Below, piece after piece: positions 28,461 through 37,854 of a stretch of DNA of 64,000 nt. The position numbers were made by a program, and so were the translations under genes. This stretch comes from Variovorax sp. SG517. GTDB taxonomy: Bacteria > Pseudomonadota > Gammaproteobacteria > Burkholderiales > Burkholderiaceae_C. Below the pieces are notes generated by a model. The model was not told the origin of the DNA. It searched no databases and saw only the letters and a list, made by a program, of their open reading frames with translations. How positions within the stretch are numbered: the first letter of the stretch is position 1; each line of letters opens with the position of its first letter. The DNA is taken from assembly GCF_013376045.1 (NCBI RefSeq), contig NZ_JABMJG010000001.1, positions 558,001-622,000 of the forward strand, in the 5' to 3' direction.

Positions 28461-28571
28461 GTCCCTTCGGGGAACGCCGCGGAACCGGCTTGGCCGGGCC
28501 ACAGGCGTTGCCACGGCAGGGGGTCGGCGCAGCGCCACGGCGTGCGCGAAGCCTGGGGGCGAGTCCGATGT
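28461..28571 (-). repeat. Post-stop dispersed repeat, copy 2 (rhodanese-grxC gap)
   Basis: About 110 bp directly after the rhodanese stop, containing the same blocks as the copy at 2258-2367: cccccaggcttcgcgcacgc, then a degenerate hairpin, then the ggccaagccggttccgcgg block. It is oriented with the upstream gene, as in the other copies. Confidence 0.7.
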
Positions 28572-28988
28572 CTAGGCTTTTTCAACCGGCAGGTTAGCCT
28601 CTTTCCACGCCTTCAGTCCGCCGGAGACCGCTTGGGCCTGCTCGTAACCCAGCTTCTTGGCCATGGCCACGGCGCGCTGGGCGCGGGCGCCGGTGGCGCA
28701 CACCAGCAGGAGCGGCACGTTCTTGTTCTTGACCGCGCCGGCGAGCTTTTCCTCCAGCTGGTTCAGGGGAACGTTCTTGGCGCCGATCATGTGGCCGGTG
28801 GCGAATTCCTCGGGTTCGCGCACGTCGACCAGCACCGCGCGCTCGCGGTTGATGAGCTGGACGGCGCCCTGGGCCGTGAGCGTTCCGCCGCCCGCTCCCC
28901 GCACCAGCGGCCAGGCCAGCATGGCGCCCGAGCTGAGCGCGATCAGGATCAGCATCCAGTTCGCGGTGACGAATTCGATCAATTTCAC
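28572..28988 (-). CDS. Membrane-anchored rhodanese-like protein
   Basis: A 138-residue protein. Residues 1-25 are one membrane span ([27 protein letters not shown]) and the rest is a single rhodanese domain: [36 protein letters not shown], with the active-site loop [14 protein letters not shown] giving a catalytic cysteine. It may carry persulfide sulfur at the inner membrane. It heads the run rhodanese-grxC-secB-gpsA and is divergent from gpmA over 72 bases. Confidence 0.9.
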   Translation of the reverse strand: MKLIEFVTANWMLILIALSSGAMLAWPLVRGAGGGTLTAQGAVQLINRERAVLVDVREPEEFATGHMIGAKNVPLNQLEEKLAGAVKNKNVPLLLVCATGARAQRAVAMAKKLGYEQAQAVSGGLKAWKEANLPVEKA

Positions 28989-28997
28989 GGGGGTTCC

Positions 28998-29025
28998 TTG
29001 AATGGCAAACCGGGGATTTTAGAAT
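28998..29025 (+). promoter_or_regulatory. Sigma-70-like promoter upstream of gpmA
   Basis: TTGAAT at 28998-29003 and TAGAAT at 29020-29025 are separated by 16 bases, close to the sigma-70 consensus. The -10 ends 35 bases before the gpmA ATG. It lies in the divergent rhodanese-gpmA gap. Confidence 0.5.
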
Positions 29026-29060
29026 GCGAGGTTTCGCAAGCGCAGCCAAAGGCCTCCCAC

Positions 29061-29804
29061 ATGCACAAACTGGTATTGATCCGTCACGGTGAATCGACCT
29101 GGAATCTGGAAAACCGCTTCACCGGATGGACCGACGTCGACCTGACCGAAACCGGCGTCGAACAGGCCAAGCAGGCCGGCCGGCTGCTCAAGGCCGAGGG
29201 CTACGACTTCGACGTCGCCTACACGAGCGTTCTCAAGCGCGCCACCCGCACCCTCTGGCACACCCTCGACGAACTCGACCGCACCTGGCTGCCCGTGGTG
29301 CATTCCTGGCGCCTCAACGAGCGCCACTACGGCGGCCTGCAGGGCCTGAACAAGGCCGAAACCGCCAAGAAATACGGCGACGAGCAGGTGCTGGTCTGGC
29401 GCCGCAGCTACAACACCCCCCCGCCGCCGCTGGAAGCCGACGACCCGCGCAGCGAGCGCGGCGACGTGCGCTACGCCAAGCTGTCGCCCGAGCAGATCCC
29501 GCTGACCGAGTGCCTGAAGGACACGGTGGCGCGCGTGCTGCCCTTCTGGAACGAATCGATGGCGCCGGCCATCCGCACCGGCCGCCGGCTGGTGGTGGCG
29601 GCCCACGGCAACTCGATCCGCGCCCTGGTGAAGTACCTCGACGGGATCTCCGACGACGACATCGTCGGGCTGAACATCCCCAACGGCATCCCGCTGGTGT
29701 ACGAGCTCGACGACGACCTCAAGCCCCTGCGCCACTACTACCTCGGCGATGCCGCGGCCGCCGAAAAGGCCGCCGCCGCGGTGGCATCGCAGGGCAAGGG
29801 CTGA
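29061..29804 (+). CDS. gpmA: 2,3-bisphosphoglycerate-dependent phosphoglycerate mutase
   Basis: A 247-residue glycolytic enzyme interconverting 3- and 2-phosphoglycerate. [12 protein letters not shown] holds the phospho-accepting histidine, [12 protein letters not shown] the glutamate region, and [15 protein letters not shown] the second histidine. The size matches the dPGM class. The last 20 residues are alanine-rich. The S41 protease gene starts 124 bases downstream. Confidence 0.97.
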   Translation: MHKLVLIRHGESTWNLENRFTGWTDVDLTETGVEQAKQAGRLLKAEGYDFDVAYTSVLKRATRTLWHTLDELDRTWLPVVHSWRLNERHYGGLQGLNKAETAKKYGDEQVLVWRRSYNTPPPPLEADDPRSERGDVRYAKLSPEQIPLTECLKDTVARVLPFWNESMAPAIRTGRRLVVAAHGNSIRALVKYLDGISDDDIVGLNIPNGIPLVYELDDDLKPLRHYYLGDAAAAEKAAAAVASQGKG

Positions 29805-29928
29805 GAAGGCCCGCCAGGAGCGCCCTGAAAAAGCCCCCGTCCGGCGCTCCACCCGTGGAACCCCGGCAAACAATTTGCTTCCAAGCTGTGTATATTGGAC
29901 TGACAGCCGCCGACAAGGACAACCACTC

Positions 29929-31374
29929 ATGATGGGCCACAAACTCAAGATCACCGGCTGGGTCGCCGCCGGCGCCGTTGCAGGCGTCCTGACCACCGTC
30001 TCGCTGCAGACTGTCGCGCGCGGCTCGCTCGCGCCGCTGCCGCTCGAGGAATTGCAGCAGCTCGCCGCCGTCTTCGGGATGGTCAAGAGCGACTACGTGG
30101 AGCCGGTCGACGAGAAGAAGCTCATCTCCGACGCCATCTCCGGCATGGTCGCCGGGCTCGACCCGCATTCCCAGTACTTCGACAAGAAGTCCTTCAAGGA
30201 ATTCAGGGAAGGCACCACCGGCCGCTTCGTCGGCGTGGGCATCGAGATTTCCCAGGAAGACGGCCTGATCAAGGTCGTCTCGCCCATCGAGGGCTCCCCC
30301 GCCTTCCGCGCAGGCCTCAAGCCCAACGACCTGATCACCAAGATCGACGACACCGCCGTGCGCGGCCTGTCGCTGAACGAGGCGGTCAAGCGCATGCGCG
30401 GCGAAGCCAACACCAAGGTGCTGCTGACGATCTTCCGCAAGGACGAGAGCCGCACCTTCCCCGTGACGATCGCGCGCGAGGAAATCCGCACGCAGTCGGT
30501 CCGCGGCAAGATGATCGAGCCGGGCTACGGCTGGATCCGCCTGTCGCAGTTCCAGGAACGCACCGTCGACGACTTCGTCAAGAAGATCGACGACCTGTAC
30601 AAGGAAGACCCGAACCTCAAGGGCCTGGTGCTCGACCTGCGCAACGATCCGGGCGGCCTGCTCGATGCGGCCGTGGCGGTGTCGTCGGCCTTCCTGCCCG
30701 AGAACGTCACGGTGGTCACCACCGACGGCCAGCTGGCCGAGAGCAAGTCGGTCTACAAGGCGGCGCCGGAGTTCTACCAGCGCCGCTCGGGCAGCGACCC
30801 GCTGCGCAGCCTGCCGGCCGCGCTGAAGACCGTGCCGCTGGTGGTGCTGGTGAACGAAGGCTCGGCTTCCGCCAGCGAAATCGTCGCCGGCGCGCTGCAG
30901 GACCACAAGCGCGCCACCATCATGGGCAGCCAGACCTTCGGCAAGGGCTCGGTGCAGACGGTCCGCCCGCTCGGCCCCGACACCGGCCTGAAGATCACCA
31001 CCGCGCGCTACTACACGCCCAGCGGCACCTCGATCCAGGCCAAGGGCATCGTGCCGAACGTGCTGGTCGACGAAAGCGCCGAGGGCAGCCCCTTCGCCGC
31101 CCTGCGCATGCGCGAGGCCGACCTCGAGAAGCACCTGGCCAGCGGCCAGGGTCCCGAAGTCAAGGACCCGGAACGCGAGAAGGCCCGCGACGAAGCCCGC
31201 AAGCGCCTCGAGGAAGAGGCCAAGAAGCCGCCGCAGGACCGCAAGGTGCCCGAGTTCGGCACCGACAAGGACTTCCCGCTCGTGCAGGCGCTCAACCGCC
31301 TGAAGGGCCAGCCGGTGCTCGTGAGCAAGACGCAGGTCATCGTCGACAACAAGGAAGAGAAGAAGGAAAACTGA
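29929..31374 (+). CDS. ctpA: S41 carboxyl-terminal processing protease
   Basis: A 481-residue periplasmic protease. The N-terminus has a signal or anchor (GWVAAGAVAGVLTTVSLQTVA). A PDZ domain follows (FVGVGIEISQEDGLIKVVSPIEGSPAFRAGLKPNDLI). The catalytic S-A-S-A-S-E motif is in NEGSASASEIVAGALQDHKRA and the lysine in SQTFGKGSVQTVRPL. The last 90 residues are charged, with EKAREDARKRLEEEAKKPPQDRK-like helices. Two ATGs are adjacent; the first has an aagga site. moeB/thiF follows after 12 bases. Confidence 0.95.
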   Translation: MMGHKLKITGWVAAGAVAGVLTTVSLQTVARGSLAPLPLEELQQLAAVFGMVKSDYVEPVDEKKLISDAISGMVAGLDPHSQYFDKKSFKEFREGTTGRFVGVGIEISQEDGLIKVVSPIEGSPAFRAGLKPNDLITKIDDTAVRGLSLNEAVKRMRGEANTKVLLTIFRKDESRTFPVTIAREEIRTQSVRGKMIEPGYGWIRLSQFQERTVDDFVKKIDDLYKEDPNLKGLVLDLRNDPGGLLDAAVAVSSAFLPENVTVVTTDGQLAESKSVYKAAPEFYQRRSGSDPLRSLPAALKTVPLVVLVNEGSASASEIVAGALQDHKRATIMGSQTFGKGSVQTVRPLGPDTGLKITTARYYTPSGTSIQAKGIVPNVLVDESAEGSPFAALRMREADLEKHLASGQGPEVKDPEREKARDEARKRLEEEAKKPPQDRKVPEFGTDKDFPLVQALNRLKGQPVLVSKTQVIVDNKEEKKEN

Positions 31375-31386
31375 TCCCGGTGGCGC

Positions 31387-32151
31387 ATGGAAGATAGCCA
31401 GCTGCTGCGCTATTCGCGCCACATCCTTCTCGAGGAATTCGGCATCGACGGGCAGGCCCGCGTCAGTGCCGGACGGGTTCTCGTCATAGGCGCCGGCGGA
31501 CTGGGTTCGCCGGTGGCCCTGTACCTCGCTGCGGCGGGGGTCGGCCGCATCGTGCTGGTCGACGACGACGAGGTGGACCTCACCAATCTCCAGCGCCAGG
31601 TGGCGCATTCGCATGACCGGGTCGGTCTTCCCAAGGTGGAGTCGGCCGCACAGGCCATGCGCGCCATCAATCCCGACATCGCCATCGAAACCCACGCCCT
31701 GCGCGCCGACGAGGCCCTGCTGTCGCGCCTGGTCGCCGAGGCCGACGTGGTGGTCGACTGCTGCGACAACTTCGCCACCCGGCAGGCCGTCAACCGTGCC
31801 TGCGTCGCCCATTCGAAGCCGCTGGTGGCGGGCGCGGCGATCCGTTTCGACGGCCAGCTGAGCGTCTACGACACCCGCGACGACGCCTCGCCCTGCTACG
31901 CCTGCATCTTCCCGCCCGACGCGGACTTCGAGGAAACCCGTTGCGCGGTGCTCGGCGTGTTCGGCCCGGTGGTGGGAACCATCGGCACGCTGCAGGCCAG
32001 CGAGGCGCTGAAGCTGCTGGCCGGCATCGGCCCGTCGCTGGCGGGCAAGCTGCTGATGTTCGACGGGCGCAGCACCTCCTTCGACACGCTGCGCGTGGCA
32101 CGCGACCCGCACTGCAGCGTCTGCGCGCAGCGCCATCGCCCCTCAAGCTAA
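31387..32151 (+). CDS. moeB: ThiF/MoeB/HesA-family adenylyltransferase
   Basis: A 254-residue E1-like enzyme that adenylates the C-terminus of a small sulfur carrier (MoaD or ThiS). GAGGLGSPVALYLAAAGVGRIVLVDDDEVDLTNLQRQ is the nucleotide site, two zinc CxxC pairs are present (CYAC and CSVC), and ETRCAVLGVFGPVVG has the likely catalytic cysteine. MoeB and ThiF cannot be told apart reliably by sequence; moeB is favoured by length and because the window shows molybdenum use. It follows ctpA and its stop overlaps the stop of the convergent AsmA gene by four bases. Confidence 0.88.
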   Translation: MEDSQLLRYSRHILLEEFGIDGQARVSAGRVLVIGAGGLGSPVALYLAAAGVGRIVLVDDDEVDLTNLQRQVAHSHDRVGLPKVESAAQAMRAINPDIAIETHALRADEALLSRLVAEADVVVDCCDNFATRQAVNRACVAHSKPLVAGAAIRFDGQLSVYDTRDDASPCYACIFPPDADFEETRCAVLGVFGPVVGTIGTLQASEALKLLAGIGPSLAGKLLMFDGRSTSFDTLRVARDPHCSVCAQRHRPSS

Positions 32152-34184
32152 GGCTGCTTCGCGCCCTTCGCCCGTGCGGCGCCCTTGGCAGCCGCCCCCG
32201 TGGGCTTATTCGCCTGCGCCACAACGCCCTGGCAGTTCGAATCCTCGCCCGGACCCGGCTCGATGGTCGCGGCCAGCGCCAGCAGCGGATTGACCGCACC
32301 CAGCGCCAGCGCGGCCAGCCCGCGCCCGGCCAGCGGACCGACTTCCAGGCCGCCCTTCGGATCGCCGAAGGTGCCGCTCACCACCAGCGGCGTGCGGATC
32401 GAGAGGATGTTCTTGCTCTTGGGCTCGGGGCGGATCACGAAATCCAGCCCCTCGGTCGCCAGGTTGGCCTGGCCGGTGGCGATGAAGACAGCGTTGGTCG
32501 TGTCCACCACGAGGGTGCGGCCGGTCATCAGGCCCTTGTTCACGTCGAACGCCAGGGCCGCGCAGCGCAGCTCGACGTTGCGATCGCCGCGCAGGATGAA
32601 CTTGATGATGTCGCCGCCCACCAGCGTCGCGAACACCGGCAGCAGGTTGCCGAACTGCCCGCGTCCGGAGATGACCGCCACGTCGCCCGACGCGCCGCCC
32701 AGCCAGTTCGCCACGGTGCTGCCGGAGCCCGAGAGATTGATGCGCCCGTCCAGCCGGCCGACGCTGTTGCCGGTGGTTTCGAGCTTCGGGAACAGCCGCG
32801 CCAGCTGCATGGCCCGGGCGTCTAGCGATGCGCGGATGTCCGCCGGCTTCTTCGAACCGTCGATGCGGATCGCGCCGCTGAGCCTGCCGCCGGCCACGCC
32901 CAGGTCGAGCGGGTCGAGCGTGAGCACGCCCTCGACGAGCTTCACCTGCACGCTGCCGCGCTCCAGCGGCACATCGCGCACGTTGCGGATGCGATCGGCC
33001 GTGTATTTCACGTCGGCGTTCATGGCGCGCAGGCGCTCGAAGTCCAGCGGCGCCGTGGGCAGCACCTTGCCGCCCGGGCGCCTGACTTGGGTGACGGTGG
33101 GCGGCGGCGCCACGCCTTCCACGGTGGCGGCGGTGCGCGCCGTGGGCGGCAGGCCGATCAGCGGGCCCAGATCGTCCATGTCCATCACGTTGGAGCGCAG
33201 GTCGCCAGCCAGGTGCGGCAGCTTGCCGGACTGGTCGAAGCGCATGTCGCCCGCGATGTCGGACAGGCCCAGCCGGCCCTTGAGACCGGAGGCCTCCCAA
33301 AGCTTGCCGCGCTTGTCGAGCTTGCCGCTCAGGGTGTACGGCGATGTCTGCGGCAGCGCGATGCCCAGCAGCGGGAACAGGGCGCCCAGCGTCTGGCCCT
33401 TGATGTCGAACCTGGCATCGATGCCGTCCAGGTCCGACAGCCGGGCGACCGTGCCGGCCGCCTTCAGCTGCGTCTGGCCTGCGGCGGCACGGATCTCGAT
33501 CGGGAAAGGCGGCGCGTTCGTGGTCTCGATCTGCAGCACGTTGCCGGTGCGCCCGCTGGCGGTCAGCGGCTGGCCCTTGTAGCGGCCCTTGATGCGGTAG
33601 TCCAGCGGCATCTCGCCGCGGCTGCTGTCGTAGCTCAGGTCGGCATGCACGTCGACGCCCAGGTGCTTGGCCAGGAAGTCGACCGCGCCGCTGTCGACCT
33701 GCACCTGGCCGATGGTGGGCACGGTGCCGCCTTCCGAGCTGTCCTTGCCTTCCTTGCCCAGCGCCCAGGTGCGGCGGCCGTCGGCTTCCATCTGCAGCCC
33801 CACCGTGGGCGAGGAAAGCGCCAGCCGCGGGATGACGATGCTGCTCGAGATCAGCGGCCAGAGGCGGATGTCGAAATCGGCGCGCTCGGCCTTCACCAGG
33901 TACGGATCGCGCGCCCACGGGGGATTGGCGAACTCGATGCCGTCGAGCCTGACGGTGGCCTGCCGCCACCCGAGCCCCACGTCGAGCCGCCGGGTGATCT
34001 CGAACTTGCGCCCGGTCTTCTCGCTGACGTAGCGGTTGACCGGCTCTCGCAGCACGTCCCACGGGAAGAAGGCGAGCCCCACGGCCAGCAGCGCGAAGAG
34101 CAGCACCAGGCCCGCCAGCAGCTTCTGCCAGAGCGGCCGGCCGCGCAGGATGCCGGCTTTGGTCGGTGCATTCGTCGTTGCCAT
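32148..34184 (-). CDS. AsmA family protein
   Basis: A 678-residue protein with one N-terminal span (LWQKLLAGLVLLFALLAVGLAFFPW) and a long periplasmic part built of beta-strands. PVNRYVSEKTGRKFEITRRLDVGLGWRQATVRLDGIEFANPPWA is the AsmA N-terminal signature, and the C-terminal AsmA_2 region (LEGVLTLDPLDLGVAGGRLSGAIRIDGSKKPADIRASLDARAMQL) is complete. Members help lipid transfer and outer-membrane homeostasis. A strong aaggag site fixes the ATG of MATTNAPTK. It stands alone between moeB/thiF and the receiver gene. Confidence 0.92.
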   Translation of the reverse strand: MATTNAPTKAGILRGRPLWQKLLAGLVLLFALLAVGLAFFPWDVLREPVNRYVSEKTGRKFEITRRLDVGLGWRQATVRLDGIEFANPPWARDPYLVKAERADFDIRLWPLISSSIVIPRLALSSPTVGLQMEADGRRTWALGKEGKDSSEGGTVPTIGQVQVDSGAVDFLAKHLGVDVHADLSYDSSRGEMPLDYRIKGRYKGQPLTASGRTGNVLQIETTNAPPFPIEIRAAAGQTQLKAAGTVARLSDLDGIDARFDIKGQTLGALFPLLGIALPQTSPYTLSGKLDKRGKLWEASGLKGRLGLSDIAGDMRFDQSGKLPHLAGDLRSNVMDMDDLGPLIGLPPTARTAATVEGVAPPPTVTQVRRPGGKVLPTAPLDFERLRAMNADVKYTADRIRNVRDVPLERGSVQVKLVEGVLTLDPLDLGVAGGRLSGAIRIDGSKKPADIRASLDARAMQLARLFPKLETTGNSVGRLDGRINLSGSGSTVANWLGGASGDVAVISGRGQFGNLLPVFATLVGGDIIKFILRGDRNVELRCAALAFDVNKGLMTGRTLVVDTTNAVFIATGQANLATEGLDFVIRPEPKSKNILSIRTPLVVSGTFGDPKGGLEVGPLAGRGLAALALGAVNPLLALAATIEPGPGEDSNCQGVVAQANKPTGAAAKGAARAKGAKQP

Positions 34185-34422
34185 GGGGCTCCTTTTAACT
34201 CGGGCGGTCGCTCGGCCGCGGTCAGCGGCAAGCCGTAGAAATCGTGAGGCATTGCCTACTGGAGGCGCCGGGAATGCGCGCGTCGGAACCCGCCTACAAC
34301 CGCCAGCCGCCGAAGCTTGCATGATGCGTACAGGAGACGCAGCAAAGTCGCTCCGCAGGCAGTCGTTGCCAACGCAGGCGCGCTGAATGCGTCAGCCAAC
34401 CTCAGAGGAAGAGTGGTTCGGC

Positions 34423-34833
34423 ATGGATTCCAGATTGCAGACTTATGTTGTCGAAGACAACCTCACGATCCGTGAAAACCTCATTGGCACGCTGGAAGAA
34501 CTCACCTGCACCACGGTCGTGGGCTTCGCCGAAACCGAAAGCGGCGCGCGCGCATGGCTGCTCGGACACGACGGCGAGTGGGACCTCGTCATCGTCGATC
34601 TCTTCCTCAAGCAGGGCAGCGGCCTGGGCGTGCTGCAGGCCTGCCAGGGCCGCAAGCCGGTACAGAAGGTGGTGGTGCTCAGCAACTATGCGACGCCCGA
34701 CATACGGCGCCGCTGCGCGGAGTTCGGGGTCGACGCGGTGTTCGACAAGTCGAACGAGATCGACGCGCTGGTGGAGTTCTGCCTGGTGCAGGCCCGCGAT
34801 CGAGCCTCGCGCGCCTCGTCCGGCGCGGGCTGA
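34423..34833 (+). CDS. Stand-alone response-regulator receiver protein
   Basis: A 136-residue single receiver domain. Acidic residues are at E11-D12, the phospho-acceptor is D59 in DLVIVDLFLKQG, and the lysine is in VFDKSNEID. There is no output domain. I chose the ATG of MDSRLQTY because of a gaggaag site about ten bases upstream; an ATG 12 codons earlier is also possible. It ends 40 bases from the convergent NarL-type regulator and so may exchange phosphate with the same kinase. The 238 bases upstream, back to the AsmA gene, hold nothing that I recognise. Confidence 0.85.
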   Translation: MDSRLQTYVVEDNLTIRENLIGTLEELTCTTVVGFAETESGARAWLLGHDGEWDLVIVDLFLKQGSGLGVLQACQGRKPVQKVVVLSNYATPDIRRRCAEFGVDAVFDKSNEIDALVEFCLVQARDRASRASSGAG

Positions 34834-34873
34834 GGAAGCCGCCTTGGACCCCCTCCCTGCCCGCCGGCCGGCT

Positions 34874-35506
34874 TCAGTCGATCAGCTTGTTCTTCAGTGC
34901 GTAGTACGTGAGGTCGCTGTTGGAGGAGAGATTCATCTTCTCCATCAGCCGCGTGCGGTAGGTGCTCACGGTCTTCACCGACAGCGACAGCGTCTTGGCG
35001 ATGTCGCCGGCGGTCTCGCCCTTGGCGAGCTTCAGGAACACCTGGAATTCGCGCTCCGAGAGCTGCTCGTGCGGGGCCGCGTCGTCCTTGCGGTCGAGCT
35101 GGCGGGCCAGCAGTTCGGCCACGGCGGGCGTGATGTAGCGCCGGCCCAGCGCGATGGTGCGGATGGCGTTGACGATCTCGATGGGATCGCACTCCTTGTT
35201 GAGGTAGCCGCTCGCGCCCTGGCGGATCAGGTTCATCGCGTAGTGCTCCTCGGGATAGCCGCTGAGGATCAGGATGCCCACGTCCGGCGCCTTGGCGCGG
35301 ATCATGGCGAGTGCATCGATACCGCTTTGCCCGGGCATCGAAAGGTCCATGACCAGCACGTCCAGCTCCGTGGTGCGCACCAGTTCGATGGCTTCACGGC
35401 CGCTGGCTGCCTCGCCCGCCACGCGCAGGTCCACGTGCTCGGAGAAGAACTGCCGGAGGCCCGATCGCACGATGGCGTGGTCGTCCACAATTCCGATTTT
35501 GATCAT
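34874..35506 (-). CDS. NarL/FixJ-family response regulator
   Basis: A 210-residue DNA-binding response regulator. The receiver has D8-D9, phospho-acceptor D54 in LVMDLSMPG, and a lysine in YLNKECDP; the LuxR helix-turn-helix is LSEREFQVFLKLAKGETAGDIAKTLSLSVKTVSTYRTRLMEKM near the C-terminus. It is divergent from the CHASE3 histidine kinase across 107 bases, which makes that kinase its likely partner. Confidence 0.93.
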   Translation of the reverse strand: MIKIGIVDDHAIVRSGLRQFFSEHVDLRVAGEAASGREAIELVRTTELDVLVMDLSMPGQSGIDALAMIRAKAPDVGILILSGYPEEHYAMNLIRQGASGYLNKECDPIEIVNAIRTIALGRRYITPAVAELLARQLDRKDDAAPHEQLSEREFQVFLKLAKGETAGDIAKTLSLSVKTVSTYRTRLMEKMNLSSNSDLTYYALKNKLID

Positions 35507-35613
35507 TTGTTACTTTCGTCGTTGTGTTGCGCACCCGAGGGTCGCAACATGCCAGGTCCCTGATTGTTATCAATTATTCACGAACTTGCGCCACAAGCAG
35601 CCTTGAAAGTTTC

Positions 35614-36957
35614 ATGCACTGGTTAGCCCCACCAAGAATGGCCGTGAGCCTGCTGCTCGCAGCACTGGCCGCGCTGGCCCTCGTCGGCATCAACGAGGCC
35701 GGCTACCGGCAGTCCACCCGCGCCCTGGCCGACATCGACGAGGCCCAGCAGGTGCGAGGCACGCTCAACAAGATCCTGCAGAACATGCTGGACGCCGAGA
35801 CCGGCCAGCGGGGCTTCCTGCTGACCGGCGAGGCGAGCTACCGAAAACCCTACGACGAGGCGGTCAAGCAGGTCGACGGCCACCTCGCCACGCTGCGCCG
35901 GCTGTATGCCGACCGCCCGGCCGAACTCACCCGGCTGGCCGAGCTGTCGAAGCACGTGCTGCGCAAGGTCGCCGAGATGGACATGAGCGTGCGCCTGCGC
36001 CAGGACGGCAAGGACGACGCCTGGAAGTTCGTCATCACCACCGACGTGGGCCAGGAGGAGATGGAGGCCATCCGCGCCACGGCGGGCGAGCTGGTGAAGG
36101 CCAGCAACGCCACCCTGGGCCAGAGCCAGGCGCAGGTGCTGCGTTCGCTGCAGCTGGCGCGCATCGGTACCGCCATCGTGGCGCTGGCCGCACTCCTCGC
36201 CTTCTTCCTGTACCTGCGCCAGACGCACGTGCTGCGCTCCATCGGCGAGCGCCAGCAGGAGTCCCTGCAGCGCGAGCGCAACGCGCTGGAGGACGAGGTG
36301 CGCGAGCGCACCGCCTCGCTGGCCGAGCTGGCCACCCACCTGCAGGACGTGCGCGAGACCGAGCGCGGCTTCCTCGCGCGCGAGCTGCACGACGAGCTGG
36401 GCTCGCTGCTCACCGCGGCCAAGCTCGACGTGGCGCGGCTGAAGTCGCGGCTGGCGGACGCGCCCGACGCGATCCAGCGGCTGCAGCATCTGACCGAGCT
36501 GCTCAACAGCGGCATCGCGCTCAAGCGCCGCATCATCGAGGACCTGCGGCCCTCCTCGCTGGCCAACCTGGGGCTGGTCGCGTCGCTGGAGATCCTGGGG
36601 CGCGAGTTCGGGGAGCGCTCCGGCCTGCAGGTGGAGATGGTGCTGGAGCCCGTGACCATGGACGAGTCGCGCCAGCTCACCATCTACCGCATGGTGCAGG
36701 AGAGCCTCACCAACATCGGCAAGTACGCCGAGGCGAGCGAGGCCACCATCGTCCTCAAGAACTACGACAACCACGTGGTGGTGGAGGTGGCCGACAACGG
36801 CAAGGGCTTCGACACGCAGCGCGTGCGGCCCTCGACCCACGGCCTCGCGGGCATGCGGCACCGGGTGGAAGCCGCGCGCGGCAAGCTCACGATATGGTCC
36901 GCGCCGGGCAAGGGCACGCGGCTGAGCGCGATGCTTCCGATCGTCAAGCCGGCCTGA
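35614..36957 (+). CDS. CHASE3-domain sensor histidine kinase
   Basis: A 447-residue membrane kinase. Span 1 is near residues 9-27, followed by a periplasmic CHASE3 region with NMLDAETGQRGFLLTGEASYRKPYDEA. Span 2 is near 185-205 (ARIGTAIVALAALLAFFLYL). A coiled coil leads to the HisKA_3 box LARELHDELGSLLTAAKLDVARL with H259, then an HATPase with VEVADNGKGFD and GLAGMRHRVEAARG. Such NarX/UhpB-type kinases phosphorylate NarL-type regulators, and one is encoded divergently. The signal is unknown. The 264 bases after the stop hold a pyrimidine-rich tract and no gene. Confidence 0.92.
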   Translation: MHWLAPPRMAVSLLLAALAALALVGINEAGYRQSTRALADIDEAQQVRGTLNKILQNMLDAETGQRGFLLTGEASYRKPYDEAVKQVDGHLATLRRLYADRPAELTRLAELSKHVLRKVAEMDMSVRLRQDGKDDAWKFVITTDVGQEEMEAIRATAGELVKASNATLGQSQAQVLRSLQLARIGTAIVALAALLAFFLYLRQTHVLRSIGERQQESLQRERNALEDEVRERTASLAELATHLQDVRETERGFLARELHDELGSLLTAAKLDVARLKSRLADAPDAIQRLQHLTELLNSGIALKRRIIEDLRPSSLANLGLVASLEILGREFGERSGLQVEMVLEPVTMDESRQLTIYRMVQESLTNIGKYAEASEATIVLKNYDNHVVVEVADNGKGFDTQRVRPSTHGLAGMRHRVEAARGKLTIWSAPGKGTRLSAMLPIVKPA

Positions 36958-37221
36958 TCGCCCTCTCGATCGTCGTCTCTCTGTCTCTCTTCTTCTCCTC
37001 TCTCTTCGCAGCCGTAGCGCAGCCGGAACTCCTGCACACCCTGCGCCGCGGCCGACTCGGCCATCTCCTACGCACCCCAACCCCGGCCGCTGACAGGTCC
37101 GGGACGGCCCCCCGCTTAAGGTTGACCCCGTGCCATCCGGTTCTTTCCCGTCGGGGGGTTGCTGGATGCGACGTTTGGACGTTTTTCAAAAACAGCGAGG
37201 CAAGCCTCGAAGGAGTTCCAC

Positions 37222-37386
37222 ATGCTGCATTACGCCGTGGTGTTTCTGGTCATCGCCCTGATCGCGGCCCTCTTCGGGTTCGGCGGCATCGCCGCCAGCG
37301 CGGTGGGCATCGCCAAGATCCTGTTCGTGATCTTCGCGGTCCTCGCGATCGCGAGCTTCCTTGCCGGCTTGCTACGACGCAAGTAG
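37222..37386 (+). CDS. DUF1328 small membrane protein
   Basis: A 54-residue, two-span membrane protein of the DUF1328/YtjA family ([49 protein letters not shown]). An aaggag site is nine bases before the ATG. The role is unknown, but in many bacteria it is induced by stress. It opens the run of small envelope genes that follows. Confidence 0.9.
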   Translation: MLHYAVVFLVIALIAALFGFGGIAASAVGIAKILFVIFAVLAIASFLAGLLRRK

Positions 37387-37440
37387 CGTCGTTACGATCA
37401 ACAGGCTTGCGCATTTCACTTTTCCGGAAAGGACTTTCAC

Positions 37441-37818
37441 ATGAACACGACGACCAAGACTCCCTCGCAACTCGCCGACGAAGCGCGCCAGACCGCCCGT
37501 GACGCGGTCGAAACCACCCGCGCCTATGCTCAGAACGCGGTGAATGCGGCGGGCGAAAAGGTCCGCGACCTGCAGCGCGATTCCGAACCGGCCGTCGAGC
37601 AACTCGCAGCCCGCGTGCAGCAAGCCGTTCAGCGCGGCCTGGACGCCGCATCGACCACCAGTGCCCGCGCCCAGCGCCGCCTCGAACAGGCAGCCGACGT
37701 CACCGGCCGCTACATCTCCGACCAGCCCGTGCGCTCGGTGCTGCTCGCGGCCGCCGCCGGCGCCGCCATCACGGCGCTCATCGTGCTGGCAAGCCGCCGC
37801 AGCCGCGACGACTACTGA
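37441..37818 (+). CDS. YqjD/ElaB-like (DUF883-type) membrane-anchored protein
   Basis: A 125-residue protein. The first 95 residues are one long amphipathic helix rich in Ala, Gln and Arg (LADEARQTARDAVETTRAYAQNAVNAAGEKVRDL), then a single C-terminal span (VRSVLLAAAAGAAITALIVLA) ending RRSRDDY. This layout is that of E. coli YqjD/ElaB, which tether stationary-phase ribosomes to the membrane. The match is by architecture, and the next gene resembles YqjE, which supports it. An aaaggac site precedes the ATG. Confidence 0.7.
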   Translation: MNTTTKTPSQLADEARQTARDAVETTRAYAQNAVNAAGEKVRDLQRDSEPAVEQLAARVQQAVQRGLDAASTTSARAQRRLEQAADVTGRYISDQPVRSVLLAAAAGAAITALIVLASRRSRDDY

Positions 37819-37854
37819 TCCACGAAGCCTCCGTCGTCGACCGATCCCGGCACC

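Noticed and set aside
29719..32136. An 805-codon minus-strand frame over gpmA, ctpA and moeB/thiF
   Set aside because: It lies opposite three well-supported genes and has low-complexity composition.
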